The position numbers and the translations under genes were made by a program. Under the pieces are notes generated by a model. It did no database searches. It was not told where the DNA came from and worked only from the letters and a program-made list of their open reading frames with translations. A DNA stretch of 64,000 nt from the NCBI RefSeq assembly GCF_000185145.2, contig NZ_GL833116.1, forward strand, positions 312,501 through 376,500. Direction: 5' to 3'. Origin of the DNA: Hoylesella oralis ATCC 33269 (lineage in GTDB: Bacteria > Bacteroidota > Bacteroidia > Bacteroidales > Bacteroidaceae). Positions 34,439-43,927 of the stretch are shown in pieces (position 1 is the stretch's first letter; every line of letters starts with the position of its first letter).

Positions 34439-35809
34439 ATGGAAATAGTATTCTTGGTTGTTGGCGTCGTTATAGGCGGCATAGTAACCTATTTTGTGTT
34501 GAATGCGAGGCAGAAAGACGCGGCTGCCAAGCTGATGTTAACTACACAACAGCTGGCGCAGGAGCAGTCGGCAAATAGGCAGTTACGGGCCGATATGGAT
34601 GGTGCAGTGGCCGAAAAGCGCGATTTGCAGGAGCAACTTACGCAGTTGAAGATAGACCTTGAGCGCGCCAACACGCAGTTGCAGGCCGAGCAGGAGCATA
34701 ATTCGAAAGAAGCAGAGATGCGGAAAGAGCAGTTCGAACAGCAGCTAAAAACCGTTCAGGAGCAGTTCTCGAACCTTGCAACCCGTGTGCTCGATCAGAC
34801 GGCAGATAAGCTGAAACACTCTAATTCGGAGTCGATGGAGAGTATCACCCGCCCGTTAAAGCAGAACATAGAGCAACTTCATCAGGTTATCCAGACCACT
34901 AATAGCGAAACAACCAAGCATACAGCATCGTTATCTCAGCAACTTAAGGAGATGGCAGAGCAGACGCAAAAGATCGATGCTACCGCTACAAGGCTGACAA
35001 ACGTTATACGCGGCGGTAACAAGGCGCAGGGGAATTGGGGGGAGAGACGCCTCGCAGAGTTATTAGAAAGCCAAGGACTGCGCCAAGGAATAGACTATGA
35101 CATGCAACAAACCATCACTGATGACAAGGGAAATGCCGTTCTGAACGACGAAAGCGGTAGGCGTATGATCCCCGACGTGATACTTCATTATCCGAACAAC
35201 GAAGATGTAATCGTTGATTCCAAAGTATCTATCGATGCTTATTATAATTATGTGAACACCGAGGACGAGGGTTTAAAGCGGAAATATGCCGAAGATTTGG
35301 TGCGCAGCATACGCACTCAAGCCTTCGGTTTGGCCAAGAAAGACTATAGCAAGTACGTTCAAAAGCCGCGAAAAGCTATCGATTTCGTCATTATGTATGT
35401 GCCTTTCGAGGGCGCTTTGCAGCTGGCGTTGGCCACAGAACCCAAGATTTGGGGCGAAGCATTCGACAGACAAGTGCTGATAACGAGCCAGCAAAACCTC
35501 ATAGCTATACTGAAGATGATCCAGATAGCATGGCGGCAGTACGCCCAGACGGAAAATCAGAAGAAAGTGTTCGGTATGGCTGAAGAGCTTCTGAAGCGTG
35601 TAGGAGACTTCATAAAACGCTTTGATAAAGTGAAAAAGGATATAGAGAACCTGCACAGAGATTACGACGATGCCTACAGTAAAGCCTATACAGGTCGCCA
35701 AAGCATTGTGCAGAAGGCCAACGAACTGAAGCAACTCGGCGTAAAGGAGAGCGCCAATCAGCCCATACCTGATACGGAACCCAACCTTTTGGAAGATGAA
35801 GAAGATTAA
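34439..35809 (+). CDS. rmuC: DNA recombination protein RmuC
   Basis: 456-residue protein with an N-terminal membrane helix (IVFLVVGVVIGGIVTYFVL), a long coiled coil at about 30-185, and the RmuC nuclease-like domain at about 190-400 (GNKAQGNWGERRLAELLESQGL, DVILHYPNNEDVIVDSKVSIDAYYNY, and FVIMYVPFEGALQLAL). RmuC limits recombination at inverted repeats and belongs to the PD-(D/E)XK-like group. The start is set by the promoter just before it and the membrane helix. It overlaps the phosphatase gene by 14 bp. Confidence 0.93.
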   Translation: MEIVFLVVGVVIGGIVTYFVLNARQKDAAAKLMLTTQQLAQEQSANRQLRADMDGAVAEKRDLQEQLTQLKIDLERANTQLQAEQEHNSKEAEMRKEQFEQQLKTVQEQFSNLATRVLDQTADKLKHSNSESMESITRPLKQNIEQLHQVIQTTNSETTKHTASLSQQLKEMAEQTQKIDATATRLTNVIRGGNKAQGNWGERRLAELLESQGLRQGIDYDMQQTITDDKGNAVLNDESGRRMIPDVILHYPNNEDVIVDSKVSIDAYYNYVNTEDEGLKRKYAEDLVRSIRTQAFGLAKKDYSKYVQKPRKAIDFVIMYVPFEGALQLALATEPKIWGEAFDRQVLITSQQNLIAILKMIQIAWRQYAQTENQKKVFGMAEELLKRVGDFIKRFDKVKKDIENLHRDYDDAYSKAYTGRQSIVQKANELKQLGVKESANQPIPDTEPNLLEDEED

Positions 35810-36275
35810 ACTATTGTTCGTTTGTTTGGGTAATATATGCCGAAGTCCGGCGGCAGAGGGCGTAATGAAGCATATCGTACACCAAGCCGGCGCCGACGAA
35901 ATGTTTTATATAGACTCGGCAGGCATAGGTGATTGGCACGTCGGACAGTTGCCCGATGCCCGTATGCGCAGGCATGGAGCGGCGCGAGGTTATGATTTCG
36001 GCAGTCGTGCACGACAGTTCAAGCGCGACGACTTTAAGCGTTTCGACTGCATATTGGTAATGGATCACGACAATTTACGTATGGTCAATGCCATGACAAA
36101 CGACGAAGAAGACCGCCGAAAGGTGCATCTGCTGACGGAATATCTTACGGAACACCACGACGCAGCCACTGTTCCCGATCCTTATTACGGCGGAAGTGCC
36201 GACTTCGACTATGCTTTAGATTTAATCGAAGATGCCTGCCGCGGTTTATATCATAAATTAACGATTTCTGTATAG
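35796..36275 (+). CDS. Low-molecular-weight protein-tyrosine phosphatase
   Basis: Cytoplasmic phosphatase of 159 residues, the family's normal size. The CX5R loop CLGNICRS holds the nucleophile Cys10 and Arg16, and the general acid Asp128 lies in VPDPYYGG. The overlap of 14 bp with rmuC suggests coupled translation. In Bacteroidota such enzymes often oppose tyrosine kinases of capsule synthesis, but no kinase is near, so the substrate is unknown. Confidence 0.93.
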   Translation: MKKIKLLFVCLGNICRSPAAEGVMKHIVHQAGADEMFYIDSAGIGDWHVGQLPDARMRRHGAARGYDFGSRARQFKRDDFKRFDCILVMDHDNLRMVNAMTNDEEDRRKVHLLTEYLTEHHDAATVPDPYYGGSADFDYALDLIEDACRGLYHKLTISV

Positions 36276-36529
36276 AGCCAGCTTATCGGCGGCAAAATCT
36301 GCGGACAGATAGGACAATGGAAGCCTAAATTGCCGAAATATCTATGCTCTGATATCGGTAGAGCAGATAAATAAGTCTCGTATTAGATACATCTGTTTGT
36401 TATAGACAGTATATCTGATGTGAGATTTTTCCGTATTTTGTGTTCTCAAGAGCACCGGCCGCAGCTTTTTCATTTATCGTCTTGTATAGACAAATGCAGC
36501 TGTCGGGCCTTAAAAACAAATGAATTTAT

Positions 36530-36560
36530 TTTGCATTTTATTCTACTTGCAGTAACTTTG
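36530..36560 (+). promoter_or_regulatory. Consensus promoter of the nth operon
   Basis: TTTG at 36530-36533, 19 bp, TAACTTTG at 36553-36560. The start codon is 8 nt after the box, so the leader is very short or absent. Nothing else is evident in 36276-36529. Confidence 0.8.
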
Positions 36561-36567
36561 CATTGTT

Positions 36568-37218
36568 ATGAATAGAAAAGAACGCTATGTTTATATTTTG
36601 AATTACTTCCGTAAAAAGATGCCGAACGTGTCGACAGAGCTACATTTCGGGAGTGCTTTTCAGTTGCTTGTATCAACGTTACTCAGTGCACAGTGTACGG
36701 ATAAGCGTATCAATCAGATTACTCCGGCGTTATTTCGGCGCTATCCGACGCCGCAGGAAATGGCTAAAGCAGAGGTAGAAGATGTACTTGAGTATATTAA
36801 AACGGTGAGTTATCCGAACGCGAAGTCGAAACACCTTGTGGAGATGGCACGGATGATCGTAGATGACTTTGGGGGCATTGTTCCTGAAACGATGGAAGAG
36901 TTGACGAAGTTGCCCGGAGTAGGGCGTAAGACTGCCAATGTATTGCAGGCAGTTTGGTTTGGTAAGGCCACTATGGCTGTAGATACGCACGTGTATCGTG
37001 TGAGTCATCGACTGGGATTGGTACCGAAAACGGCCAATACACCCTATAAAGTGGAGCGTGAACTGTTGCGGAATATTCCGAAAGAAGACGTGCCCGACGC
37101 ACACCATTGGTTGCTGTTGCACGGCCGTTATGTATGTTTAAGCCGGATACCCAAGTGCCCGGAGTGTCCGTTTGGTAGCTTCTGTCCGAAATTGTTGGAG
37201 AACTCGAAATTAGAATAA
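36568..37218 (+). CDS. nth: Endonuclease III
   Basis: DNA glycosylase/AP lyase of base excision repair acting on oxidised pyrimidines. At 216 residues it matches E. coli Nth. The helix-hairpin-helix LPGVGRKTAN carries catalytic Lys121, Asp139 is in AVDTHV, and the [4Fe-4S] ligands are Cys190, Cys197, Cys200 and Cys206 in the CX6CX2CX5C pattern. First gene of a tight operon with the DUF2461 and ComEC-like genes. Confidence 0.96.
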   Translation: MNRKERYVYILNYFRKKMPNVSTELHFGSAFQLLVSTLLSAQCTDKRINQITPALFRRYPTPQEMAKAEVEDVLEYIKTVSYPNAKSKHLVEMARMIVDDFGGIVPETMEELTKLPGVGRKTANVLQAVWFGKATMAVDTHVYRVSHRLGLVPKTANTPYKVERELLRNIPKEDVPDAHHWLLLHGRYVCLSRIPKCPECPFGSFCPKLLENSKLE

Positions 37219-37219
37219 T

Positions 37220-37930
37220 ATGGATGCAAAAAGAATAATCCGATTTTTGAAAGACGTATCGGCTAATAACAATCGTGAATGGTTTCTGGCACATAAAGAT
37301 GAGTATCTTGCCTGTAAGGAGGATTACGAAGCCGGTGTAGCAAAAGCAATCGCGGCAATTACGGAGTTCGATCCTACCGTTTCGCACATTACACCTAAGG
37401 ATGCGTGTTTCCGATTTTATAGAGATACGAGATTTTCACAGGATAAATCTCCTTACAAGAACCACATGGGAGCCTATATTTGTGCACATGGCAAGAAGTC
37501 GCTGCATGCCGGATATTACCTGCACATAGAGCCGGGACGATGCATAGTTTCCGCCGGTTCTTATTGGTTGCCTACTAATATATTGACTTCGTGTCGTAAT
37601 GAAATCATGGGTAATATCGATGAATGGCGCAAATGTGTGGAGAATGGAAAATTCGTAAAGTATTTCGGTTATGCCAACGAGGGGGAGTGGAACGATGAAT
37701 ATATGTCCCCCAAAGGGTTCGGACTGACACATCTTAAGACGGCTCCGAAAGACTTCCCGCGCGATTATGAGTTCTTGGAATACCTGAAAATGAAGGATTA
37801 TGCCTGCTGGAATATGGTGGGAGACGATTTCTTCAATGGCGATAAATGGCTGGTACGAATGGCGGATATGTTTAAAGTAGCTAAGCCGATGATGGATTTT
37901 ATGAACAGTGTGATTGATGATTATGAATGA
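37220..37930 (+). CDS. DUF2461 family protein
   Basis: Soluble protein of 236 residues belonging to the DUF2461 group: the N-terminus FLKDVSANNNREWFLAHKDEY and the RFYRDTRFSQDKSPYKNHMGA block are typical, as is GYYLHIEPG. Function is unknown. It starts one base after nth stops and overlaps the ComEC-like gene by 4 bp (ATGA), so all three are co-translated. Confidence 0.85.
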   Translation: MDAKRIIRFLKDVSANNNREWFLAHKDEYLACKEDYEAGVAKAIAAITEFDPTVSHITPKDACFRFYRDTRFSQDKSPYKNHMGAYICAHGKKSLHAGYYLHIEPGRCIVSAGSYWLPTNILTSCRNEIMGNIDEWRKCVENGKFVKYFGYANEGEWNDEYMSPKGFGLTHLKTAPKDFPRDYEFLEYLKMKDYACWNMVGDDFFNGDKWLVRMADMFKVAKPMMDFMNSVIDDYE

Positions 37931-39465
37931 AAATAGACGGTAACATTCAATTGTTTCCGCTGTTGCGCGTGGCGCTTGCATTGATTGCTGGTATTGCAAT
38001 AGGCAGTTATGTGGGCGACGGTCTGCCAATGCATGTTTGGTTCGTGGCTCTAATCGCCTCGCTCTTGATGGCGTTGATAGGTTATAAAAGGTGGCAATTG
38101 CAGAGTGTGATGCTATTATTGTCGACATTCCTATTGGGTGCATGGATGCTGTCTGTCCGCGAAACCGAATATCGGAAAAACGTTTATGGCGATTGTACTT
38201 ATAAGGCTGTAGTAATAAGTCGCCCCGTTGTTAGGGGAAAAGTGTTGCAATGCGATCTGCTTGTAGCATCGGGACCTATGAAGAATAAGAAGATTAAAGC
38301 CTCGATTTTGCGGGATACCATAGACAAAAGATATCTTCGATTGGCACTGGGTGACGGGATTGTTGCCCGTTCTGTTTTGGAAAGACCGAAGAACTATTAT
38401 ACTCATTCGCACTTCGATTATGCTTTATGGCTCCGTATTCACGGTTACGAAGCGCAGACTTTCGTTTATTACACGAATTGGCAAAAGGCGGAAGTAGGGC
38501 TGGGCGATCTATCAAGAATGGAGCGTATCCGACTGAAGGCACGACAATTTCGCGACCGATTGATGGTACATTTCCGTGCTTATGGACTGGCCGAACAGGA
38601 TTATGCCGTTGTGGCAGCAATGACACTGGGGGATAAAAGTATGCTTTCAAAGTCCATGAAAGAAGAATATTCTTTAGCCGGAGCATCCCATTTGCTTGCA
38701 CTTTCGGGGCTTCATCTCGGCATCATTTACTTCATGCTTACACTTCTGTGCTTGGGGAACAGACATTTTATGCTTGTTCAAGTATTCATTCTTACGGCCA
38801 TTTGGACGTATGTGATTATGGTAGGAATGGCACCGAGCGTGTTGCGTTCTGCCATAATGCTGACTGTTTATGCCTTTGTAACCTTGCTAAATCGTAAACG
38901 TATGTCGGTTAATGTTTTAGCCTTGGCGGCTATCGTTATGCTGATAGCTGATCCGCTCGTACTGTGGGATGTGAGTTTTCAGTTGTCGTTCATGGCCGTG
39001 ATGGGTATTCTGGTATTCTATTTCCCGCTCTATCATCTTGTTAAAGACCAGATACTTTTTACTTCGAAGGCCGTTCGTTGGCTTTGGGGAATGGTTGTGG
39101 TTTCCGTATCCGCACAGCTCGGTACAGCTCCATTGGTGATGTATTACTTCGGAAACGTCTCTTTTTATTTTCTTCTTACCAATCTTTTTGCCGTTCCGCT
39201 TGCCACCATTATTCTATATTGCGTGTTTGTATCGGTGTTGACGGCACCTTTCCCTGCACTTCAAAGCATTGTAATTGCCTTGTTGTCTGCAGTGGCGGGC
39301 GTATTAAATCGCGGTATCGCCGTGATAGCATCGCTTCCCGGATCGCATATAAGCAATGTAAATGTTAATTTCTATCAAGTTGTACTTATGTATTTGTTGA
39401 TAGGATGCCTTTATGGTTTAGGCTTCTATTGCAGGAAAATGGTAAGAAGTGCTCCTAAATACTGA
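37927..39465 (+). CDS. ComEC/Rec2-like membrane protein without the nuclease domain
   Basis: Polytopic inner-membrane protein of 512 residues. The first part (helices at about 10-80, then a beta-rich OB-like DUF4131 region to about 190) is followed by the competence domain with the signature HLLALSGLHLGIIYF and about eight helices. The metallo-beta-lactamase domain found at the end of long ComEC proteins is missing, as in several Bacteroidota relatives. In transformable species ComEC forms the channel for DNA uptake, so this one would need a nuclease in trans or serves another role. It overlaps the convergent ABC ATPase gene by 11 bp. Confidence 0.85.
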   Translation: MKIDGNIQLFPLLRVALALIAGIAIGSYVGDGLPMHVWFVALIASLLMALIGYKRWQLQSVMLLLSTFLLGAWMLSVRETEYRKNVYGDCTYKAVVISRPVVRGKVLQCDLLVASGPMKNKKIKASILRDTIDKRYLRLALGDGIVARSVLERPKNYYTHSHFDYALWLRIHGYEAQTFVYYTNWQKAEVGLGDLSRMERIRLKARQFRDRLMVHFRAYGLAEQDYAVVAAMTLGDKSMLSKSMKEEYSLAGASHLLALSGLHLGIIYFMLTLLCLGNRHFMLVQVFILTAIWTYVIMVGMAPSVLRSAIMLTVYAFVTLLNRKRMSVNVLALAAIVMLIADPLVLWDVSFQLSFMAVMGILVFYFPLYHLVKDQILFTSKAVRWLWGMVVVSVSAQLGTAPLVMYYFGNVSFYFLLTNLFAVPLATIILYCVFVSVLTAPFPALQSIVIALLSAVAGVLNRGIAVIASLPGSHISNVNVNFYQVVLMYLLIGCLYGLGFYCRKMVRSAPKY

Positions 39466-40174
39466 AGTATTCTTCCAGTTCTTTCTCCGCACATCTGTTG
39501 TTGTTCGGTAGGTCTTTGATAATGCGACCGTGCTCTAACAATGCAATGCGCGTACTTATTTCTACGGTATGCTGTAGATTATGACTGCTCACAATGATGG
39601 TTGCTCCCGTTTTTTGGTTATAATCGAGCAAAATTTTCTTTAGGATATTCTGGCTTGAAGGATCGAGAAAATTGAAAGGTTCGTCGAGAATAATTAATTT
39701 GGGGTGCGTGAACATAGCTGATATAATACCTATTTTCTGCTTGTTGCCGGCAGAAAAATCACGGATAAGTTTCTTTTGTCCGAGAATTTCATTGCCCATG
39801 AAAGTCTTGAAATCTTCAAGTTGAGTTTCGATAGGGGCGCCGTTCTGATTGTTCACTGTGCTAATGAACTCAAGATACTCCTCTGCTGTAAGGAAATCGA
39901 TTAGAAATCCTTCGTCGATATAAGCACCGGTAAATTGTTTCCAGACTTCGGTTTTCGAGGGTTCTATTTCCCCTTCAATCTCTTTGTCCGATATTAATAT
40001 CCTGCCGGAATCGGCATTCACGAGGTCGAGCAGCAAGCGGAAAAGGGTGGTTTTCCCTGCACCATTGTTACCTACAAGGCCGAGAATTTCGCCTTGTCCG
40101 ATTAAAAATTCGGGGATATCGACAGCAGTCTTATCCCCGAATTTCTTCATTAATTGTTCAAATTTGATTTGCAT
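39455..40174 (-). CDS. ABC transporter ATPase (ABC-2 type)
   Basis: Nucleotide-binding protein of 239 residues: Walker A GNNGAGKTT at 35-43, signature FSAGNKQKI (in place of LSGGQ, as in ABC-2 and Ccm-type exporters), Walker B LIILDEPFNFLDP, and a switch His in VSSHN. The frame is open far upstream into secA, but the start at ATG 40174, 4 nt after the secA stop (TAA-AGAT-ATG), gives a normal N-terminus and coupled translation. No permease gene is adjacent. Confidence 0.88.
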   Translation of the reverse strand: MQIKFEQLMKKFGDKTAVDIPEFLIGQGEILGLVGNNGAGKTTLFRLLLDLVNADSGRILISDKEIEGEIEPSKTEVWKQFTGAYIDEGFLIDFLTAEEYLEFISTVNNQNGAPIETQLEDFKTFMGNEILGQKKLIRDFSAGNKQKIGIISAMFTHPKLIILDEPFNFLDPSSQNILKKILLDYNQKTGATIIVSSHNLQHTVEISTRIALLEHGRIIKDLPNNNRCAEKELEEYFSI

Positions 40175-40178
40175 ATCT

Positions 40179-43100
40179 TTATCTGATGTTCCTGCCATGG
40201 CAGTTCTTGAACTTCTTTCCCGAACCGCAAGGGCACGGATCATTAGGACGCGGCATCTTTTCTTTAATGATAGGAGCCTGCGGTTGGCGTGCTGTTTCGC
40301 GTGTATCTTGATGCGCAGCGGCCGCTTGATGAGGATCATTCAGCTCTTGTTTCATTTCATTATAGCGTTGACTTCGCTCTTCGGGGGCTGCCTCGCGCAC
40401 TTCGTCTTGCTGCATTTCGGGAATTTGTCCACGCATTAAGATGCTTGCCGTGCGGTTGTTCATGTCGTCAATCATAGTATCCCAGAGCTTAGCACTCTCG
40501 AGTTTGAAGATCAAGAGCGGATCCTTCTGTTCATAAGAGGCATTCTGCACGCTGTGACGCAGCTCATCAAGCTGGCGTAGGTGTTCCTTCCAATCGTCGT
40601 CGATGATATGAAGAAGAGTGACTTTCTCAAACTGTTTCACCACATCTTTAGCCTCAGAATCGTACGCTTGTTTCAGGTTACAAGGGATATTATATACACG
40701 TTTGCCGTCTGTAATGGGCACCATAATCCGTTCATACATCTGTCCTTGATTTTCTTGTACCTGCTTTATGATCGGCCATGCTACGCTCTGTATGCGGTCT
40801 GTCTTACGTTTGAATGCGGCCATAGCATCTTGGAACGATCGTTCTTCCAAGTCGTTTCTCTTGTTATTGGCAAAATCTTCTTCGGTAAAAGGTACCTCCA
40901 TGGCAAGAACTTTTAAGAACTGTTCCTTGATACCCTCGTAATCGTTGGTTTCGATGATATTCACTACACGGTCCCAAATTACGTTCGTAATATCCATACC
41001 TATACGTTCTCCCATGAGTGCATGGCGGCGCTTCTCGTAGATAACCGTACGTTGTTTGTTCATAACATCATCGTATTCGAGCAGATGTTTACGGATACCG
41101 AAGTTGTTTTCCTCTACTTTTTTCTGGGCACGTTCTATACTTTTCGAAATCATAGGGCTCTCAATGCGTTCTCCGTCCTTAAATCCGAGGCGGTCCATAA
41201 CACTGGCTATGCGCTCGGAAGCGAACAAACGCATGAGCTTGTCTTCCAAAGAAACGTAGAAAACAGAACTTCCCGGATCACCTTGGCGGCCGGCGCGACC
41301 GCGTAACTGGCGGTCTACACGACGGCTTTCATGGCGCTCTGTACCAATAATAGCCAATCCTCCGGCGGCTTTTACCTCAGACGTAAGCTTGATATCCGTA
41401 CCACGACCGGCCATATTGGTGGCTATGGTAACGGCACCGAGCAGGCGTTCTTCTTGTTTTACAAGTTGTTCAGCCTGTTTCAATGCTGTATCCATATCGT
41501 GTTTGTCTACCTTTTTTTCCTCAATAAGGAGCTCTGCCTGATGCTCTGCTGCCGTATCTTTGTCGATGAAACCTTTGCCGTCTGTGCTTACCCAAGCCTG
41601 CCCCTTGTTGGACCGACCGGCCTCTGCAACGATATCAGCTTCCTTTTGATGGAGCTTTGCGTTCAACACCTGATGCGGTATTCTGCGCATTTGAAGCATC
41701 TTGCTCAGCAATTCCGAGATTTCTACTGATGTAGTTCCGACCAGACAGGGACGCCCGTTAAAGCGCATATCCATAATTTCTTCGATCACGGCATTGTATT
41801 TCTCGCGCGCTGTTTTGTACACCCGATCGTCCATGTCCTTACGTATAACAGGGCGATTTGTCGGTATTTCTACGACATCCAGCTTGTATATGTCCCAAAA
41901 CTCGCCTGCCTCGGTACTTGCAGTACCCGTCATACCGGCAAGCTTATGGTACATTCGGAAGTAATTCTGCAAGGTAATGGTGGCGAAGGTCTGTGTGGCA
42001 GCTTCGACTTTTACATGCTCTTTCGCCTCGATAGCTTGGTGCAAGCCATCGCTCCAGCGGCGTCCTTCCATGATACGTCCCGTCTGTTCGTCTACAATCT
42101 TTACCTCTCCGTCTATCACGACATACTCATCGTCTTTGTTAAACATGGTATACGCCTTGAGCAATTGTTGCAAGGTGTGCACACGTTCGCTCTGTACGCC
42201 ATAGTGAGCCAATAGCTCATCTTTCTTATCGAGGCGGTCCTGATCGCTGATATTGGTTTGTGTTTCGAGATTGGAAAGCTCGGATGCTATATCCGGAAGT
42301 ACGAACAAATCGCGGTCGTTTACCTGATTTGCCAGCCATTCGGTACCTTTATCGGTGAGATCGGCAGAGTTTAATTTCTCGTCGACCACAAAGTATAACG
42401 GTTCTACAGCCTTGGGCATCTCGCGGTTGTTGTTCTGCATGTAATACTCTTCTGTCTTGAGCATGCCCGCTTTGATACCCTCTTCAGAGAGATATTTGAT
42501 AAGCGGTTTGTTCTTAGGCAGGCATTTATAAGAGCGATAAAGTGCAAGAAAACCCTCGTCCGTCAGCTTCTGATCCTTGTTCTGCAGCCCTTCCGTAATC
42601 TTTTGTTTGGCTTCGGCAAGGTATTGAGTGGCCAGTTTACGCTGAACATCTACCAGTCGTTCTACTAATGGTTGATATTCTTCGAACATCTGATCATCGC
42701 CTTTCGGCACCGGTCCGGCAATGATGAGCGGCGTACGGGCATCGTCTACGAGCACCGAGTCAACCTCGTCTACGATGGCATAATTATGGGAACGCTGCAC
42801 AAGATCGGCAGGAGAAATAGCCATATTGTCGCGAAGATAGTCGAATCCGAACTCATTGTTGGTGCCGAAAGTGATGTCTGCAAGATAGGCGTTGCGACGC
42901 TCCGCCGAGTTCGGGCGGTGCTTGTCGATACAGTCTACCGAGAGTCCGTTGAACTCATAAAGCGGTCCCATCCATTCCGAGTCGCGTTTGGCAAGGTAAT
43001 CGTTCACGGTTACGACGTGCACGCCATTGCCCGTCAACGCGTTCAGAAATACCGGCAGAGTGGCCACGAGCGTCTTTCCCTCACCGGTGGCCATTTCGGC

Positions 43101-43667
43101 AATCTTGCCTTGATGCAGGGCAATGCCGCCGAAGAGCTGTACATCGTAATGTATCATTTCCCATTTCAGGTCGTTTCCTCCGGCCGTCCAATGGTTATGA
43201 TAGATGGCTTTATCGCCATCGATGGTAATAAAATCTTTTTTCGGATCGGCAGCCAGTTCGCGGTCGAAATCGGTTGCGGTAACAACAGTTTCTTCGTTTT
43301 CGGCAAATCGGCGGGCTGTATCTTTCACGATACTGAATGCCACGGGCATAATATCATTAAGGGCTTTCTCGTATATATCGAGCGCTTCTTTCTCGAGTTT
43401 GTCTATCTGATTGAAGATACTCTCGCGTTCATCGATGGGTGTATCTTCGATATTCTCTTTCAGTTTTGCAATCTGCTCCTTTTGTTCCTTAGCTGCATCT
43501 TGCACATATCTCTGTATTTCTTTGGTTTTTGCACGCAATTCATCGTTGCTAAGTGCCTTTATCTCCGGATAGATGGCATTTACACTTTCGACGAGCGGCT
43601 GAATGAGACGCATATCGCGTGCAGATTTGTCTCCGAAAAGAGACTTTAATAGCTTGTTAAAATTCAT
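40179..43667 (-). CDS. secA: Preprotein translocase ATPase SecA
   Basis: Motor that drives Sec-dependent export through SecYEG. At 1162 residues it is longer than E. coli SecA (901), as is usual in Bacteroidota: a charged helical insert is visible at about 55-100 and another before the preprotein-binding part. Walker A is MATGEGKT (192-199); [20 protein letters not shown] is the DEAD-like Walker B; the second NTPase half has [11 protein letters not shown] and [21 protein letters not shown]. The C-terminal zinc motif [14 protein letters not shown], which binds SecB or ribosomes, is intact. The ABC ATPase is coupled behind it. Confidence 0.97.
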   Translation of the reverse strand: MNFNKLLKSLFGDKSARDMRLIQPLVESVNAIYPEIKALSNDELRAKTKEIQRYVQDAAKEQKEQIAKLKENIEDTPIDERESIFNQIDKLEKEALDIYEKALNDIMPVAFSIVKDTARRFAENEETVVTATDFDRELAADPKKDFITIDGDKAIYHNHWTAGGNDLKWEMIHYDVQLFGGIALHQGKIAEMATGEGKTLVATLPVFLNALTGNGVHVVTVNDYLAKRDSEWMGPLYEFNGLSVDCIDKHRPNSAERRNAYLADITFGTNNEFGFDYLRDNMAISPADLVQRSHNYAIVDEVDSVLVDDARTPLIIAGPVPKGDDQMFEEYQPLVERLVDVQRKLATQYLAEAKQKITEGLQNKDQKLTDEGFLALYRSYKCLPKNKPLIKYLSEEGIKAGMLKTEEYYMQNNNREMPKAVEPLYFVVDEKLNSADLTDKGTEWLANQVNDRDLFVLPDIASELSNLETQTNISDQDRLDKKDELLAHYGVQSERVHTLQQLLKAYTMFNKDDEYVVIDGEVKIVDEQTGRIMEGRRWSDGLHQAIEAKEHVKVEAATQTFATITLQNYFRMYHKLAGMTGTASTEAGEFWDIYKLDVVEIPTNRPVIRKDMDDRVYKTAREKYNAVIEEIMDMRFNGRPCLVGTTSVEISELLSKMLQMRRIPHQVLNAKLHQKEADIVAEAGRSNKGQAWVSTDGKGFIDKDTAAEHQAELLIEEKKVDKHDMDTALKQAEQLVKQEERLLGAVTIATNMAGRGTDIKLTSEVKAAGGLAIIGTERHESRRVDRQLRGRAGRQGDPGSSVFYVSLEDKLMRLFASERIASVMDRLGFKDGERIESPMISKSIERAQKKVEENNFGIRKHLLEYDDVMNKQRTVIYEKRRHALMGERIGMDITNVIWDRVVNIIETNDYEGIKEQFLKVLAMEVPFTEEDFANNKRNDLEERSFQDAMAAFKRKTDRIQSVAWPIIKQVQENQGQMYERIMVPITDGKRVYNIPCNLKQAYDSEAKDVVKQFEKVTLLHIIDDDWKEHLRQLDELRHSVQNASYEQKDPLLIFKLESAKLWDTMIDDMNNRTASILMRGQIPEMQQDEVREAAPEERSQRYNEMKQELNDPHQAAAAHQDTRETARQPQAPIIKEKMPRPNDPCPCGSGKKFKNCHGRNIR

Positions 43668-43708
43668 TTTATCGTATTGTTTTTATTTTCCTATATATAA
43701 TTAATGTG

Positions 43709-43716
43709 CAAATTTA
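43709..43716 (-). promoter_or_regulatory. -7 box of secA
   Basis: TAAATTTG on the minus strand fits TAnnTTTG, with a leader of about 40 nt. A hairpin ACAGATA/TATCTGT (43832-43848) lies between this and the preceding gene and may end its transcript. Confidence 0.5.
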
Positions 43717-43927
43717 CGAATAATAATCGGTAATCTGCCATTTATGGAATAATTATTTGCCGATGATATTGCAGAGACAGATTACTGCCGTATCGGCGGT
43801 AAAGCAGAGATGGGTGTATGTTGTGGAAATGACAGATATGCTATCTGTTTCAGTCAGATATATAGTATGATAGACTTATACCACGGATATATCCGACATA
43901 AACCACCCTTCTGCTTTCTGCATGCCG

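Noticed and set aside
40175..40339. N-terminal extension of the ABC ATPase into secA
   Set aside because: The extra residues are the antisense-frame reading of SecA's conserved C-terminus; the ATG 4 nt after the secA stop fits better.
42672..43649. 325-codon plus-strand frame inside secA
   Set aside because: Antisense shadow of SecA.
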